This document shows, one piece after another, positions 17,153 through 24,596 of a stretch of DNA of 42,331 bases. The notes under the pieces are model-generated. The model saw only the letters and a program-made list of their open reading frames with translations. It was not told the DNA's origin and ran no database searches. The position numbers and the translations under genes were made by a program. The stretch's first letter is position 1, and the number at the start of each line of letters is the position of its first letter. The stretch is from Rhodospirillales bacterium. Its GTDB lineage: Bacteria; Pseudomonadota; Alphaproteobacteria; ATCC43930; CGMCC-115725. The stretch spans positions 1-42,331 of the forward strand of contig DAHUYF010000209.1 of NCBI GenBank assembly GCA_027315365.1, written 5' to 3'.

Positions 17153-17162
17153 GGGACCGCCC

Positions 17163-17864
17163 CTACGCCGCGTCGTGAAAGATGACGCCGAGCGTCAGGC
17201 GCTCGCCCGAGCGCAGGCGGCTGACGCCGTGGCGCAGGCTGGCGCGGTAGACGCCGCGCGCGCCGCGCACCGGGCGGTGACGGACGGCGAAGATCACCGC
17301 CTCGCCCTGGCCGAGCCGCACCACCTCGGCCTTCGACTGGCGGCGCGGCCGCTGCTCGACCAGCAGGAACTCGCCGCCCTCGAATGCGCCGGGATCGCTC
17401 AGCAGCACCGTCATCTGCAGCGGGAAGACGCGCTCGCCGTAGAGATCCTGATGCAGGCAATTGTAGTCGCCGGCGCCGTATTTGAGCAGCAGCGGCGTCG
17501 GCCGCGTCTGGCCGGCGGCACGGCACTCGGCCAGATAGGCCGCGAGCGTCGGCGGAAAGCGTCCTGCCTCGCCCAGCATCTCGCGCCAGCGATCGGCGAT
17601 CGGCGCCAGATGCGGATATGCGCCCTGGCGCAGCGCCTCGACCGCGTCGGCCAGCGGGTAGCGGAAATATTTGTATTCGCCTTGCCCGAAGCCGTGGCGC
17701 GCCATGACCACGCGGCTGCGGAACGCCGCCTCCTCGGCATAGAGCGCCGCCAGCTCGCGGCACGCCGCCGGCGACAGCACGCCAGGCGCCGTGGCATAGC
17801 CCTGCGCGTCGAGCGCCGCGGCGATGGCCGCCCAGTCGAGGCGGGAAAGATCGGCCCTGCTCAT
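17163..17864 (-). CDS. 2-oxoglutarate/Fe(II)-dependent oxygenase
   Basis: The 233-residue protein is a 2OG-Fe(II) dioxygenase of the prolyl-4-hydroxylase-like superfamily. The iron facial triad is H138 and D140 in LHQDLYGE with H212 in SLRHGVSRL, and the 2-oxoglutarate salt-bridge residue is R222 in SGERLTLGVIFHD. The strand FPLQMTVLLSD and the GGEFLLVEQ turn are typical of the double-stranded beta-helix. It hydroxylates or demethylates an unknown substrate; the N-terminal helical part (1-110) resembles a family annotated simply as 2OG-Fe(II) oxygenase. It is divergent from the SBP56 gene across about 200 bases holding a tandem repeat. Confidence 0.85.
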   Translation of the reverse strand: MSRADLSRLDWAAIAAALDAQGYATAPGVLSPAACRELAALYAEEAAFRSRVVMARHGFGQGEYKYFRYPLADAVEALRQGAYPHLAPIADRWREMLGEAGRFPPTLAAYLAECRAAGQTRPTPLLLKYGAGDYNCLHQDLYGERVFPLQMTVLLSDPGAFEGGEFLLVEQRPRRQSKAEVVRLGQGEAVIFAVRHRPVRGARGVYRASLRHGVSRLRSGERLTLGVIFHDAA

Positions 17865-17913
17865 GGCGGCGACGATAGGGCGCCGCGGCGCCGCGATCTA
17901 TCCGGGACACGCG

Positions 17914-17946
17914 GCCATGAGCTGCCGCTGCCATGAGCTGCCGCTG
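17914..17946. repeat. Perfect 16-bp tandem duplication in a divergent promoter region
   Basis: CCATGAGCTGCCGCTG occurs twice without a gap at 17915-17930 and 17931-17946; the preceding G at 17914 also fits the period. It lies between the oxygenase start (17864) and the SBP56 start (18070). It could be a replication-slippage duplication or a pair of binding sites. Confidence 0.7.
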
Positions 17947-18069
17947 GCGGGGCGCGCGGTAAGGCGATATCCTTTTCGCCGGCACCACGTGTTGGAAATG
18001 CAGCACTAGGGGCACACCAGCCGTCGGACAAGAGCTGCTCTGCGCCTCGACACACAGGGAGGCATGCCG

Positions 18070-19470
18070 ATGACGACGAGGCCCGATCCGACCTTCCACG
18101 CATCGCCGAAGCTTGCGATGGAAGCTCCGCCGGAGAACTTCGCTTACACGCTGCTGCTTAGCCCGGATTTTTCCCAGCCCGACGCGCTGGCGGTGATCGA
18201 CGTGAAGCGCGGCTCGCCGCGCTTCGGTCAGATCGTCCACACCGTGACGATGCCCTACAAGGGCGACGAGTTCCACCATTTCGGCTGGAACGCCTGCTCC
18301 TCGGCGTTGTCGCCGCTCACCGGCCACGCCTTCTTCGAGCGGCGCTATCTGATCATCCCCGGCATCCGCTCCTCGCGCATCTATATCGTGGACACCAAGC
18401 CGGACCCCACCCAGGCGAGGATCCACAAGATCATCGAGCCCGAAGAGATCTTCAAGAAGACCGGCTATTCGCGGCCGCATACCGTCCATTGCGGGCCGGA
18501 AGGGATTTACGTCAGCACGCTGGGCGGCGGCGGCAAGGACGGCACCGACGGACCGCCCGGCATCTTCATCATGGACTGCGAGACCTTCGACATTCTCGGA
18601 CGCTGGGAGATCGACCGCGGGCCGCAGACGCTGCATTATGACTTCTGGTGGAACCTGCCGCGCAACTACATGGTGACGAGCGAGTGGGCGCTGCCGCCGC
18701 AATTCGAGAACGGCATCGTGCCGGAGGATCTGCTCTCGAACAAATACGGCCATCGCATCCACTTCTGGGATCTCGCGGCCCGGCGCAACGCGCAGACCAT
18801 CGATCTCGGCGCCAACCACCAGATGGCGCTCGAGGTGCGGCCGGCGCACGATCCGGTTCGCGAATACGGCTTTCTCGGCGTGGTGGTCGACACGACCAAC
18901 CTCGAAGGCTCGATCTGGACCTGGTGGCGCGAGGGCGGCACGTTCCGCATCGAGAAGACGGCGACGATCCCGCCCGAGCCGGCGCCCAAGGACCGGCTGC
19001 CGCCGCTGCTGCAGGGGTTCGGCGCCGTGCCGCCGCTGGTGACCGACATCGATCTCTCGCTGGATGACCGCTTCCTCTACGTCGCCTGCTGGGGAACCGG
19101 CGAGATGCGCCAATACGACGTCAGCGACCCCCGGAAGCCGACGCTCGCCGGCTCGGTCCGCCTCGGCGGCATCGCCCGCCGCACGCCCCACCCGGGCGGA
19201 AAGGCCTATGCCGGCGGTCCGCAGATGGTCGAGATCAGCCGCGACGGCAAGCGGGTCTACTGGACCAACTCGCTCTACTCGACCTGGGACGACCAGTTCT
19301 ATCCCGACGGCGTGCCCGGCACCGAGGTCATGGCGCATGCCGGCCCGAATGGCGGCCTCGCACTCGCCGAGGATTACTGCGTGAGCTTCCCCGAGGGCTA
19401 CCGGGCGCATCAGATCCGGCTCGAGGGCGGCGACTGCTCGACGGATTCTTTCTGCTACCCCTCGGTTTGA
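18070..19470 (+). CDS. Selenium-binding protein SBP56 / methanethiol oxidase family
   Basis: The 466-residue protein belongs to the SELENBP1/SBP56 family. Members form a seven-bladed beta-propeller, and characterised ones (MtoX, SELENBP1) oxidise methanethiol to formaldehyde, H2S and H2O2 using copper. Family motifs include FHHFGWNACSSALSP (the conserved Cys region), RYLIIPGIRSSRIYI, HTVHCGPEGIYVSTLGG, YDFWWNLPRNYMVTSEW and RVYWTNSLYSTWDDQFYPDG. The repeated blade sequences and the full length match the family. No signal peptide is visible, so unlike Hyphomicrobium MtoX this form looks cytosolic. GGGAGG at 18057-18062 favours ATG 18070 over ATG 18064, which is too close. Its TGA overlaps the TTG start of the next gene. 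Confidence 0.92.
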   Translation: MTTRPDPTFHASPKLAMEAPPENFAYTLLLSPDFSQPDALAVIDVKRGSPRFGQIVHTVTMPYKGDEFHHFGWNACSSALSPLTGHAFFERRYLIIPGIRSSRIYIVDTKPDPTQARIHKIIEPEEIFKKTGYSRPHTVHCGPEGIYVSTLGGGGKDGTDGPPGIFIMDCETFDILGRWEIDRGPQTLHYDFWWNLPRNYMVTSEWALPPQFENGIVPEDLLSNKYGHRIHFWDLAARRNAQTIDLGANHQMALEVRPAHDPVREYGFLGVVVDTTNLEGSIWTWWREGGTFRIEKTATIPPEPAPKDRLPPLLQGFGAVPPLVTDIDLSLDDRFLYVACWGTGEMRQYDVSDPRKPTLAGSVRLGGIARRTPHPGGKAYAGGPQMVEISRDGKRVYWTNSLYSTWDDQFYPDGVPGTEVMAHAGPNGGLALAEDYCVSFPEGYRAHQIRLEGGDCSTDSFCYPSV

Positions 19471-20144
19471 TCGCGAGCGGAGCGGATTGGACGCCGGCCG
19501 GGCTCTGGCTGGCGGTAGTCGCGAGCGGCCTCTATCACGGGGTGAACCCCGGGATGGGATGGCCGCTTGCTGTTTCCGCCGCGCTGATGGAACGGCGCTC
19601 GCGCGCGCTCCTGGGCGCACTGTGGCCACTCGCGCTCGGCCATCTGCTGGCGATCCTCCTGGTGATCCTTCCCTTCGCGCTGCTGGTCGCCCTGGTCGAC
19701 TGGCAGCAGCAGATCCGCATCGGCGCCAGCCTGCTGGTCATCGCCTTCGGCATCTTCCGGCTCGTCGACCGGCGCCATCCGCGGGCGCTGGCGCGGATAC
19801 CGCCGGCGCAGCTCGGACTCTGGTCCTTCGCCGTGGCGATCGCCCACGGCGCGGGATTGATGCTGGTGCCGATCTATCTCGGGCTCTGCCGGACCGCCGA
19901 TCTCGCCGCCGGCCACGCGGCGGCCGGCGCGCTCATCGATGCCGATCTCGGCATGGCGGTCCTGGTCTCCGTCGTCCACGCCGTCGCGATGATCGCCGCC
20001 GGCGGGGTCTTCGCGTGGCTGGTCTATCGCCATCTGGGGCTCGGGGCCGTGTCGCGCAGCTGGTTCAATCTGGAGGCGATCTGGGCGCTCAGCCTCATGC
20101 TGGTGGGCGCCGTCTCGCTCTCGATCGCCCTCGCGGGCCGCTGA
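19467..20144 (+). CDS. Six-helix membrane protein coupled to the SBP56 gene
   Basis: I do not recognise a functionally described family. The 225-residue product has about six membrane helices (roughly 12-30, 48-76, 85-100, 117-140, 160-186 and 200-222). Four histidines sit in or at the helices: H24 in LYHGVNPGMGW, H59 in LGHLLA, H127 in AHGAGLM and H171 in VVHAVAM. Buried histidines and the Asn-Pro motif suggest a metal or cofactor site. It starts with TTG at 19467 and overlaps the SBP56 stop by four bases (TTGA), so its translation is coupled to that gene. A role in supplying copper to, or moving the substrate or product of, the SBP56 enzyme is inference from context only. Confidence 0.75.
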   Translation: MIASGADWTPAGLWLAVVASGLYHGVNPGMGWPLAVSAALMERRSRALLGALWPLALGHLLAILLVILPFALLVALVDWQQQIRIGASLLVIAFGIFRLVDRRHPRALARIPPAQLGLWSFAVAIAHGAGLMLVPIYLGLCRTADLAAGHAAAGALIDADLGMAVLVSVVHAVAMIAAGGVFAWLVYRHLGLGAVSRSWFNLEAIWALSLMLVGAVSLSIALAGR

Positions 20145-20169
20145 GCTTCGGCGCAACAGGCGGCGCGGT

Positions 20170-20583
20170 TCAGCTGCGCGACCCGCGGCGTGCTCGCGGT
20201 GTCGCGGCGTCCGACGGATTCTGACCGTGGCCGCCGGGCCGGGACGCGGGATGCGCGGGAACCGCGAGCCATCGCCGGCCGGCGGCCTCGGGCGCTGCAT
20301 GCGGCGGCGTTGGCGTTGGCGCGGTCGCCGGCCGCGCCTCGGCATCCGTCGCCGGCGACACCCGCGCCCACGCCCGCTCGTGCAGGAGATACCAGACCAT
20401 TTTCGTCATCACCTCGATGCCGACGATCGAGCCCGCCAGTTTCAGGTTCTTGGTCACCAGCACGCCGATCAGGAAGGTGTCGAGCGTCGCGAACAGCCGC
20501 CAGGTCAGCGTCTTCGCCACGGCGCGCGGCCACGAGCGTGCCGGCATCCGTCGCGCGATCGGCAGGAAGCGGTCGATGATCAT
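20170..20583 (-). CDS. DUF2061 small membrane protein
   Basis: The 137-residue product carries the DUF2061 domain. KTLTWRLFATLDTFLIGVLV begins the first membrane helix near residue 24, and AGSIVGIEVMTKMVWYLLHE forms the second. The domain is of unknown function and often sits near sulfur-assimilation genes in other bacteria. The C-terminal third is a Pro/Ala/Arg-rich tail without clear structure. ATG 20583 is used; an upstream in-frame GTG at 20616 adds 11 residues. It is convergent with the membrane protein at 19467-20144, whose stop codon is 25 bases away. Confidence 0.85.
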   Translation of the reverse strand: MIIDRFLPIARRMPARSWPRAVAKTLTWRLFATLDTFLIGVLVTKNLKLAGSIVGIEVMTKMVWYLLHERAWARVSPATDAEARPATAPTPTPPHAAPEAAGRRWLAVPAHPASRPGGHGQNPSDAATPRARRGSRS

Positions 20584-20706
20584 CGGCCTCACAGGCGCTT
20601 GGTGCTCTCTACTCACAGGCGAGTAAAGGCTACTAACGGGATCGCCTCGTGCTATGTGTCAAAATTCGGCCGCATCAGGCATCGCGCCGCCGGCGAAGAC
20701 GGGACA

Positions 20707-21735
20707 TCAATCGACCGAACCGAGCTTGGCGTCGTCCTCGACGGCGATTTCCGGAAACGTCGGGTAGACCTTGGCGACGCGGCCCATCTGCTGCGCCAGC
20801 GCGAGCACCGTGTCGATGATCGGCGTGTCGACATCCACCAGGCGGCCGATCTCCTGCACCACGGTCAGCAGCGCGTCGAGTTCGAGCAGGCGGCCTTTTT
20901 CCAGATCCTGGAGCATCGAGGTGCGATGCGCGCCGACCGCCGCGGCGCCGTTGATGCGCCGCTCGATGTCGACGCGGAAATGCACGCCGATCCGCCGCGC
21001 GATCTTCTCCGCCTCTTCCATCATCTTGCGCGAGACCAGGCGGGTGCCGGGATCGGTGGCGACGACATCGAGCGTCGCATGGGTCAGTGCGGAAATCGGA
21101 TTGAAGCAGAGATTGCCCCACAGCTTGAGCCAGATGTCGTTGCGAATGTCGGGGTTGTCCTTGGCCTTGAGCCCGCCGGCGGTGAAGGCCTCGACCAGTC
21201 GCGCGACCCGCGCCGTTTCCTTGCGCGCCGGCTCGCCCAGGCCGAATCGGTCGCCATAGATGTGCTTGATCACCCCCGGCGCGACGATCTCCGTCGCCGG
21301 ATAGACGGTGCAGCCGATCGCCCGCTCCGGTCCGATGGCGTTCCACTGCCGTCCGTCGGGATCGACGCTGCGCAGCTGCAAATTAGCGAATTGCCCGGAA
21401 AACCCGTGGAAATACCACCACGGGATGCCGTTCTGCGCGGTAACCACCGCGGTCTCCGGTCCCAGCAGCGGCGCCATCTCGCCGGCGACCTCCCAGGCCT
21501 GATGCGCCTTCAAGGCGATGATCACATAATCCTGCGGTCCCAGTTCGGCCGGGTCGGACGCCGCCGGCATGCGCGCGACCTTTTCCTCGCCGCCGATGAG
21601 GAGCTTCAGTCCGTTGCGCTTGATCGCCTCGAGATGGGCGCCGCGGGCGATCAGCGACACCTCGGCGCCGCCTTGCTTGAGCAGCACGCCGAGATAGCCG
21701 CCGATTGCGCCGGCGCCATAGATGCAGATTTTCAT
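20707..21735 (-). CDS. panE: Ketopantoate reductase family protein (2-dehydropantoate 2-reductase)
   Basis: The 342-residue enzyme has the ApbA/PanE fold. The N-terminal NADPH site is MKICIYGAGAIGGYLGVLL, followed by SLIARGAHL and VIIALKAHQ. The C-terminal helical domain has the catalytic lysine in NDIWLKLWGNLCFNPISALT and the substrate-binding stretch RTSMLQDLEKGRLLELDAL. Family members reduce 2-dehydropantoate to pantoate for coenzyme A synthesis. This protein is about 40 residues longer than E. coli PanE, and no panB, panC or panD is nearby. It could therefore act on a related 2-keto acid. GGGGA precedes the ATG. It runs in the same direction as the 21847 gene, 111 bases after it. Confidence 0.85.
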   Translation of the reverse strand: MKICIYGAGAIGGYLGVLLKQGGAEVSLIARGAHLEAIKRNGLKLLIGGEEKVARMPAASDPAELGPQDYVIIALKAHQAWEVAGEMAPLLGPETAVVTAQNGIPWWYFHGFSGQFANLQLRSVDPDGRQWNAIGPERAIGCTVYPATEIVAPGVIKHIYGDRFGLGEPARKETARVARLVEAFTAGGLKAKDNPDIRNDIWLKLWGNLCFNPISALTHATLDVVATDPGTRLVSRKMMEEAEKIARRIGVHFRVDIERRINGAAAVGAHRTSMLQDLEKGRLLELDALLTVVQEIGRLVDVDTPIIDTVLALAQQMGRVAKVYPTFPEIAVEDDAKLGSVD

Positions 21736-21846
21736 CGTCGTCCCCGATCGTCACCGCCCCAGGCGCGCATGAAAGCCCGCCGATGACGGCCTGTCGACAG
21801 AAAAGCGCCCGCGGACCGCAAGCTCAGTCGCGGCGGTTGCCGACCG

Positions 21847-22542
21847 TCACCATCGCCACAGCGGCTTCAGCGGCCGCAAGGGCGGCAGCGAGACGAGTTC
21901 GGCCGCGAGGCGCTGCCAGGGCCAGACGGGGTAGAAGGCGTCCCCGCCCAGGCCGCGCGCCTCGGCTTCCAGATTGTGGCAGAGCCGGCGCAGCACCTCG
22001 AGGCCGTCATCCGCGTCCGCGCCGATCAGAAGCCGTTGCGCGTCCCACCGGCCGATTTCGTCCGCGCCTGAACTCTGCGCCGAGGCGATCTCCACGGCGA
22101 GCGCGGTGAAGCGACGATAGAGCGCGTCCTCGAGGCGCGCCTTTTCCGGGAACGAGAAGCCGAATTCGAGCGCGCCCGCCGCCGCCACCGCCGCGGCGAG
22201 ACATTCCGCCTCGGCAAGCAGCCCGCCGAAAATCGCCGCCACGCCGCCGCTGGCGCAGACCGTGATCACCAGGATCATCGCTCGATGGTAGCGATCGAGC
22301 CAGGCGCGGCGGCGCGCATGATAGCGCATGCTGACATGGACGCCGAAATCGATCTCATCGGCCGTGGGAGCGGTCCGCTCGCGCGGCGCGGCGGGCACGG
22401 CGGGCGCCGGAATCGTCTCTCGCATCTCGAGCGGGGCGCAAGCGCGGGCCTCGCGCACCTCGTCGCTCGACGACACCGCTGCGGCAAACGCGCGGCTCTG
22501 GACGGGCCGAAACCCGGGTGCTTCCGCACTCTCCATGCTCAT
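21847..22542 (-). CDS. Membrane protein with a SLATT-like two-helix core
   Basis: The 231-residue protein has a disordered N-terminus (1-60, Pro/Ala/Glu-rich), then VSMRYHARRRAWLDRYHRAM, then two hydrophobic helices (about 87-105 and 112-128), then a helical cytoplasmic tail to the C-terminus. The basic pre-helix region, paired helices and long helical tail resemble SLATT-domain proteins, which have been linked to nucleotide-dependent defence systems. The resemblance is structural and weak. No cyclase or effector gene is adjacent, so a defence role is not supported here. RBS GGGGAGG lies five bases from the ATG. It is divergent from apbE across 145 bases. Confidence 0.6.
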   Translation of the reverse strand: MSMESAEAPGFRPVQSRAFAAAVSSSDEVREARACAPLEMRETIPAPAVPAAPRERTAPTADEIDFGVHVSMRYHARRRAWLDRYHRAMILVITVCASGGVAAIFGGLLAEAECLAAAVAAAGALEFGFSFPEKARLEDALYRRFTALAVEIASAQSSGADEIGRWDAQRLLIGADADDGLEVLRRLCHNLEAEARGLGGDAFYPVWPWQRLAAELVSLPPLRPLKPLWRW

Positions 22543-22687
22543 AATATCCTCCCCACCCTGATGGCGCGGCTGCTCCGGCAGCGGGGTGCAGCATCAACGC
22601 CGGCCCCCCCGGACCGGTTCTCTCGGGACGCCTTTGCCATCAAGTTGACACGAAAGTTCATATGCATCTGCACCGTAGGGAGACCGG

Positions 22688-23659
22688 ATGATGCCGTCCG
22701 AGCCGGAATATCCGCACATGCCGCCTGGTCTTCTCTCGCTGCACAGCCATCGCTTTTCCGCGATGGGGACGGCGTGCATCCTGCACCTCTACGCCGCGGA
22801 CCAAGTCAGGGCGGCGAGCGGTTTTGCGGCGGCGACGGCCGAGATCGACCGCATCGAGCGGAAGTACTCGCGCTATGATTCCGACAGTCTTCTGTCGGCG
22901 ATCAATCGCGTGGGCGCGGCGAGCGGCGAGATCGAGGTAGACGACGAGACCGCGGCGCTTCTCGATTACGCCTTTGCCTGCCACGCCAAGAGCGGCGGCG
23001 CGTTCGACATCACCGCCGGAATCTTGAGGAAATGCTGGGACTTCTCCTCGGGGCGCCTGCCGGAAGCGGAAGCGGTGGCATCGCTCCTGCCCCGCATCGG
23101 CCTCGACAAGCTCGGCTGGCGCCGGCCGCGGCTCCGCTTCGACGTCGCCGGCATGGAGATCGACCTCGGCGGTATCGGCAAGGAATACGCCGTCGACCGC
23201 GCGGCGAGCGTATTGCGCGAGGCCGGCATCGACCAGGGCTTGGTCGATCTCGGCGGCGATATGGCGGTGCTCGGCCCCCACCCGGACGGGGAGCCGTGGC
23301 GGATCGGCCTGCGCCATCCGCGGCAGGCCGACGCGCTGGTCACGCAGGCGGCAGTCGGTTGCGGTGCGCTCGCCACCAGCGGCGACTATGAGCGCTGCAT
23401 CGAGATCGCCGGCCGGCGTTTCGGCCATATTCTCGATCCGCGCACGGGGTGGCCGGTCGAGGGCCTGGCGTCGGTGACGGTGCTGGGGGCGAGCTGCATG
23501 GTGGCCGGCAGCGCTGCCACCATCGCCATGCTCAAAGGCCGCGCCGGCGGCGCCTGGCTGCGCTCGCTGGACATTGCCCATCTCTGGGTGGACACCGACG
23601 GCCGGCAGGGCGGTGCCCTGCCGGCCGTCTTCGAGGCGGGTCCTACGCCACGACGTTGA
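22688..23659 (+). CDS. apbE: FAD:protein FMN transferase
   Basis: The 323-residue product matches ApbE, which attaches FMN to a Thr or Ser of target flavoproteins, using FAD and Mg2+. Motifs include FSAMGTACILHL, RYDSDSLLSAINR, GGAFDITAGILRKCWDF, DLGGIGKEYAVDRA, LVDLGGDMAVLG, ATSGDYERC and HILDPRTGWPVEG, all in the family order. No clear signal peptide or lipobox is seen, so it looks cytosolic unless it uses a start I have not identified. No nqr, rnf, nos or other known flavinylated partner is present in the window. A TTGACA at 22645-22650 may be a -35 element, but no good -10 follows. The gene's 3' end overlaps the convergent EF-hand gene by 17 bases. Confidence 0.92.
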   Translation: MMPSEPEYPHMPPGLLSLHSHRFSAMGTACILHLYAADQVRAASGFAAATAEIDRIERKYSRYDSDSLLSAINRVGAASGEIEVDDETAALLDYAFACHAKSGGAFDITAGILRKCWDFSSGRLPEAEAVASLLPRIGLDKLGWRRPRLRFDVAGMEIDLGGIGKEYAVDRAASVLREAGIDQGLVDLGGDMAVLGPHPDGEPWRIGLRHPRQADALVTQAAVGCGALATSGDYERCIEIAGRRFGHILDPRTGWPVEGLASVTVLGASCMVAGSAATIAMLKGRAGGAWLRSLDIAHLWVDTDGRQGGALPAVFEAGPTPRR

Positions 23660-24044
23660 CCGACTGGTTTCCCAGTGCAGCTAAGGCCTGCGTCGCACTC
23701 GCCGCGGTCTGCGACGGATCGGTCGATCCGCCCGAGCCGCCCCGGCGCAGCTGAACCATCAGCGACTTCATGCCACTGACGAAACCCTGCTGCGAGACCT
23801 GGCCGCTACCGCTCGGATCGAGCTGACTCCAGACCGCATCCGCACCCGCCCGCTGGAAGGCGGAGGGCGGATTCATCGTCTGGAACGCCTGGGTGAACTG
23901 GGCTTGGCTAATCGAGCCCCCACCGGACGTGTCGATCTGATTGTAGAGGTTGGTCATCTTCTCCTGAGGCGATGCTCGCATGCTCGCGCCGGATACCACC
24001 GAGGGCGTTGCCGGCGCACCAACGTTCGGGACAATCATGCTCAT
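23643..24044 (-). CDS. EF-hand-like small protein with incomplete calcium loops
   Basis: The 133-residue protein has two loops resembling EF-hands: D38-T-S-G-G-G-S-I near YNQIDTSGGGSISQAQF, and D76-P-S-G-S-G-Q-V near WSQLDPSGSGQVSQQGF. Both have the loop Asp, Ser, Gly-6 and hydrophobic residue 8, but position 12 is Gln49 in the first and Gly87 in the second instead of the usual Glu. Calcium binding may therefore be weak. The C-terminus is Ser/Thr/Ala-rich. No signal peptide is obvious. AAAGGTG upstream supports ATG 24044; the longer in-frame start lacks an RBS. It is convergent with apbE and overlaps it by 17 bases. The role is unknown; a similar small family occurs in other alphaproteobacteria. 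Confidence 0.7.
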   Translation of the reverse strand: MSMIVPNVGAPATPSVVSGASMRASPQEKMTNLYNQIDTSGGGSISQAQFTQAFQTMNPPSAFQRAGADAVWSQLDPSGSGQVSQQGFVSGMKSLMVQLRRGGSGGSTDPSQTAASATQALAALGNQSVNVVA

Positions 24045-24596
24045 CAAACACCTTTCCAATCCGAAGGGACGGCAGGAACCAGGCAACAGCGTCCCTTCTG
24101 ATCGGCCCCGAGCAACATCCGGGCCATGTTCCGTGCATTCGCGGCGCTCGCGGTGCGCGCCGATCCCCCCGCCCTGCCGCAGCAAGCGCGTTCGCCAGGG
24201 CCCGTTGCTGCCGAGTATTTTTTGCCGCGCCGGCAGTTTTGCCTCATCAGACGGGCAAAAACTGCCCGTGGTGACCGGCGACGCGCGGCTTCAGCGCGAT
24301 CGCCATCCGGTCCTTCGCAACACTGCTCGACGGGCAATGCACGCTTTTCATCTTGGCAAACTCGGCGTAAAGCGAAGCGAGCGATGCCGCGCTCGCCATG
24401 TCAGCCGCCGATACCTGCTCTGCCAGGTCACCGGTGGCGTCCTTGCCGAATGCACATCTTTCTGAGTGCTGAAAAATATTTCATGGCGTGAACGGGCGAG
24501 ATGGCGACGCGAAGGAGAACCGTGGCCGACACGCGCAGTTTGCGCGGTTGGCGACAGCGCCATTTTGTTCTCCGAGCCTGTTCGAGAAATGGATTC
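24045..24596. other. 552-bp intergenic region with no supported gene
   Basis: This stretch separates the EF-hand gene (promoter side) from the end of the iron-uptake operon. Base composition is lower in GC than the flanks, and no frame has a coherent product with an RBS. It contains a bulged hairpin (24232-24266) and a small perfect inverted repeat CGCGCA/TGCGCG at 24532-24546. It should hold the EF-hand gene promoter and the iron-operon terminator, but I could not assign either. Confidence 0.5.
24232..24266. repeat. Hairpin with 12-bp stem and one bulged base
   Basis: GGCAGTTTTGCC (24232-24243) pairs with GGCAAAAACTGCC (24254-24266), with one extra A, around a 10-base loop. A second, mutually exclusive hairpin uses ACGGGCA (24251-24257) and TGCCCGT (24263-24269). 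There is no T-run after it on either strand, so a terminator call is weak. It may be a regulatory or RNA structure. Confidence 0.45.

Noticed and set aside
17005-19629. Long 874-codon minus-strand frame
   Set aside because: Antisense to SBP56 and, in a different frame, overlapping the real 2OG oxygenase gene; its translation is Arg/Ala-rich and has no family motifs. High GC produces such frames.
22645-22650. TTGACA upstream of apbE
   Set aside because: No acceptable -10 hexamer at normal spacing.
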